Part shown: piece after piece, positions 5,415 through 5,448 of the stretch
Layout of the letters: the number at the start of each line of letters is the position of its first letter
How positions within the stretch are numbered: position 1 is the first letter of the stretch
Origin: an uncultured Bacilli bacterium
GTDB taxonomy: Bacteria > Bacillota_I > Bacilli_A > RFN20 > CAG-449
DNA length: 5,448 nucleotides
NCBI GenBank assembly: GCA_947593895.1
Contig: CANQDY010000086.1
Span: 1 to 5,448, forward strand
Reading direction: 5' to 3'
Program-made: the position numbers and the translations under genes
The notes under the pieces: generated by a model
Databases searched by the model: none
What the model saw: the letters and a program-made list of their open reading frames with translations, nothing else
Told to the model about the DNA's origin: nothing

Positions 5415-5431
5415 AAAAGTTAAAAACTTTT
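5415..5431. other. Perfect 7-bp A+T-rich inverted repeat
   Basis: AAAAGTT and AACTTTT flank an AAA loop. With one G-C pair in the stem it is a poor terminator on either strand, though GTTTCTCTT follows on the plus strand. It lies in the non-coding DNA upstream of the leftward operon. No gene is visible between 5309 and the window end. Confidence 0.2.
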
Positions 5432-5448
5432 GTTTCTCTTATCAAACA

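Overview
The window is a very A+T-rich stretch of bacterial chromosome. It looks like a low-GC Bacillota or Mycoplasmatota-type organism (Erysipelotrichales, Acholeplasma or Haloplasma-like lineages would all fit). Trp is encoded by TGG in the genes, and two leftward ORFs end at TGA in positions that make sense only if TGA is a stop. The standard bacterial code is therefore favoured over the Mycoplasma/Spiroplasma code. I cannot name a genus from the sequence.

Layout from left to right. Positions 1-172 are non-coding, with a plausible promoter for a tRNA-Thr(CGT) gene at 173-248 that has CCA encoded. Seven bases after the tRNA lies a 682-bp dead IS3-family (IS150-type) insertion sequence, 256-937. 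Its terminal inverted repeats are still visible, orfA is riddled with stops, most of orfB is deleted, and the second catalytic Asp is mutated. A 162-bp leader with a terminator-like hairpin then precedes a rightward HAD-family phosphatase gene (1100-1927), which ends in a small hairpin terminator. A 258-bp convergent intergenic region holds that terminator, the terminator of the opposing operon, and a short repeat that also occurs at the left edge of the window.

Everything from 2186 to 5308 is transcribed leftward and tightly packed, so it is probably one operon. In transcription order it holds an M42-family zinc aminopeptidase (5308-4274), a seven-helix membrane protein of unknown function (4260-3424), a frameshifted remnant of an isochorismatase/nicotinamidase-family cysteine hydrolase (about 3421-3081), an 82-residue protein of unknown function (3084-2836), and uracil phosphoribosyltransferase upp (2812-2186). 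A strong bulged hairpin with a U-rich tail (2058-2012) closes the unit. A weak promoter with an extended -10 lies just upstream of the peptidase.

The recognisable genes are housekeeping: pyrimidine salvage, peptide breakdown, a phosphatase and a tRNA. I see no defence system, CRISPR array, prophage or clearly novel system. The points most worth a second look are the gene decay in the operon, the unknown 82-aa ORF, and the pairing of the membrane protein with the aminopeptidase.
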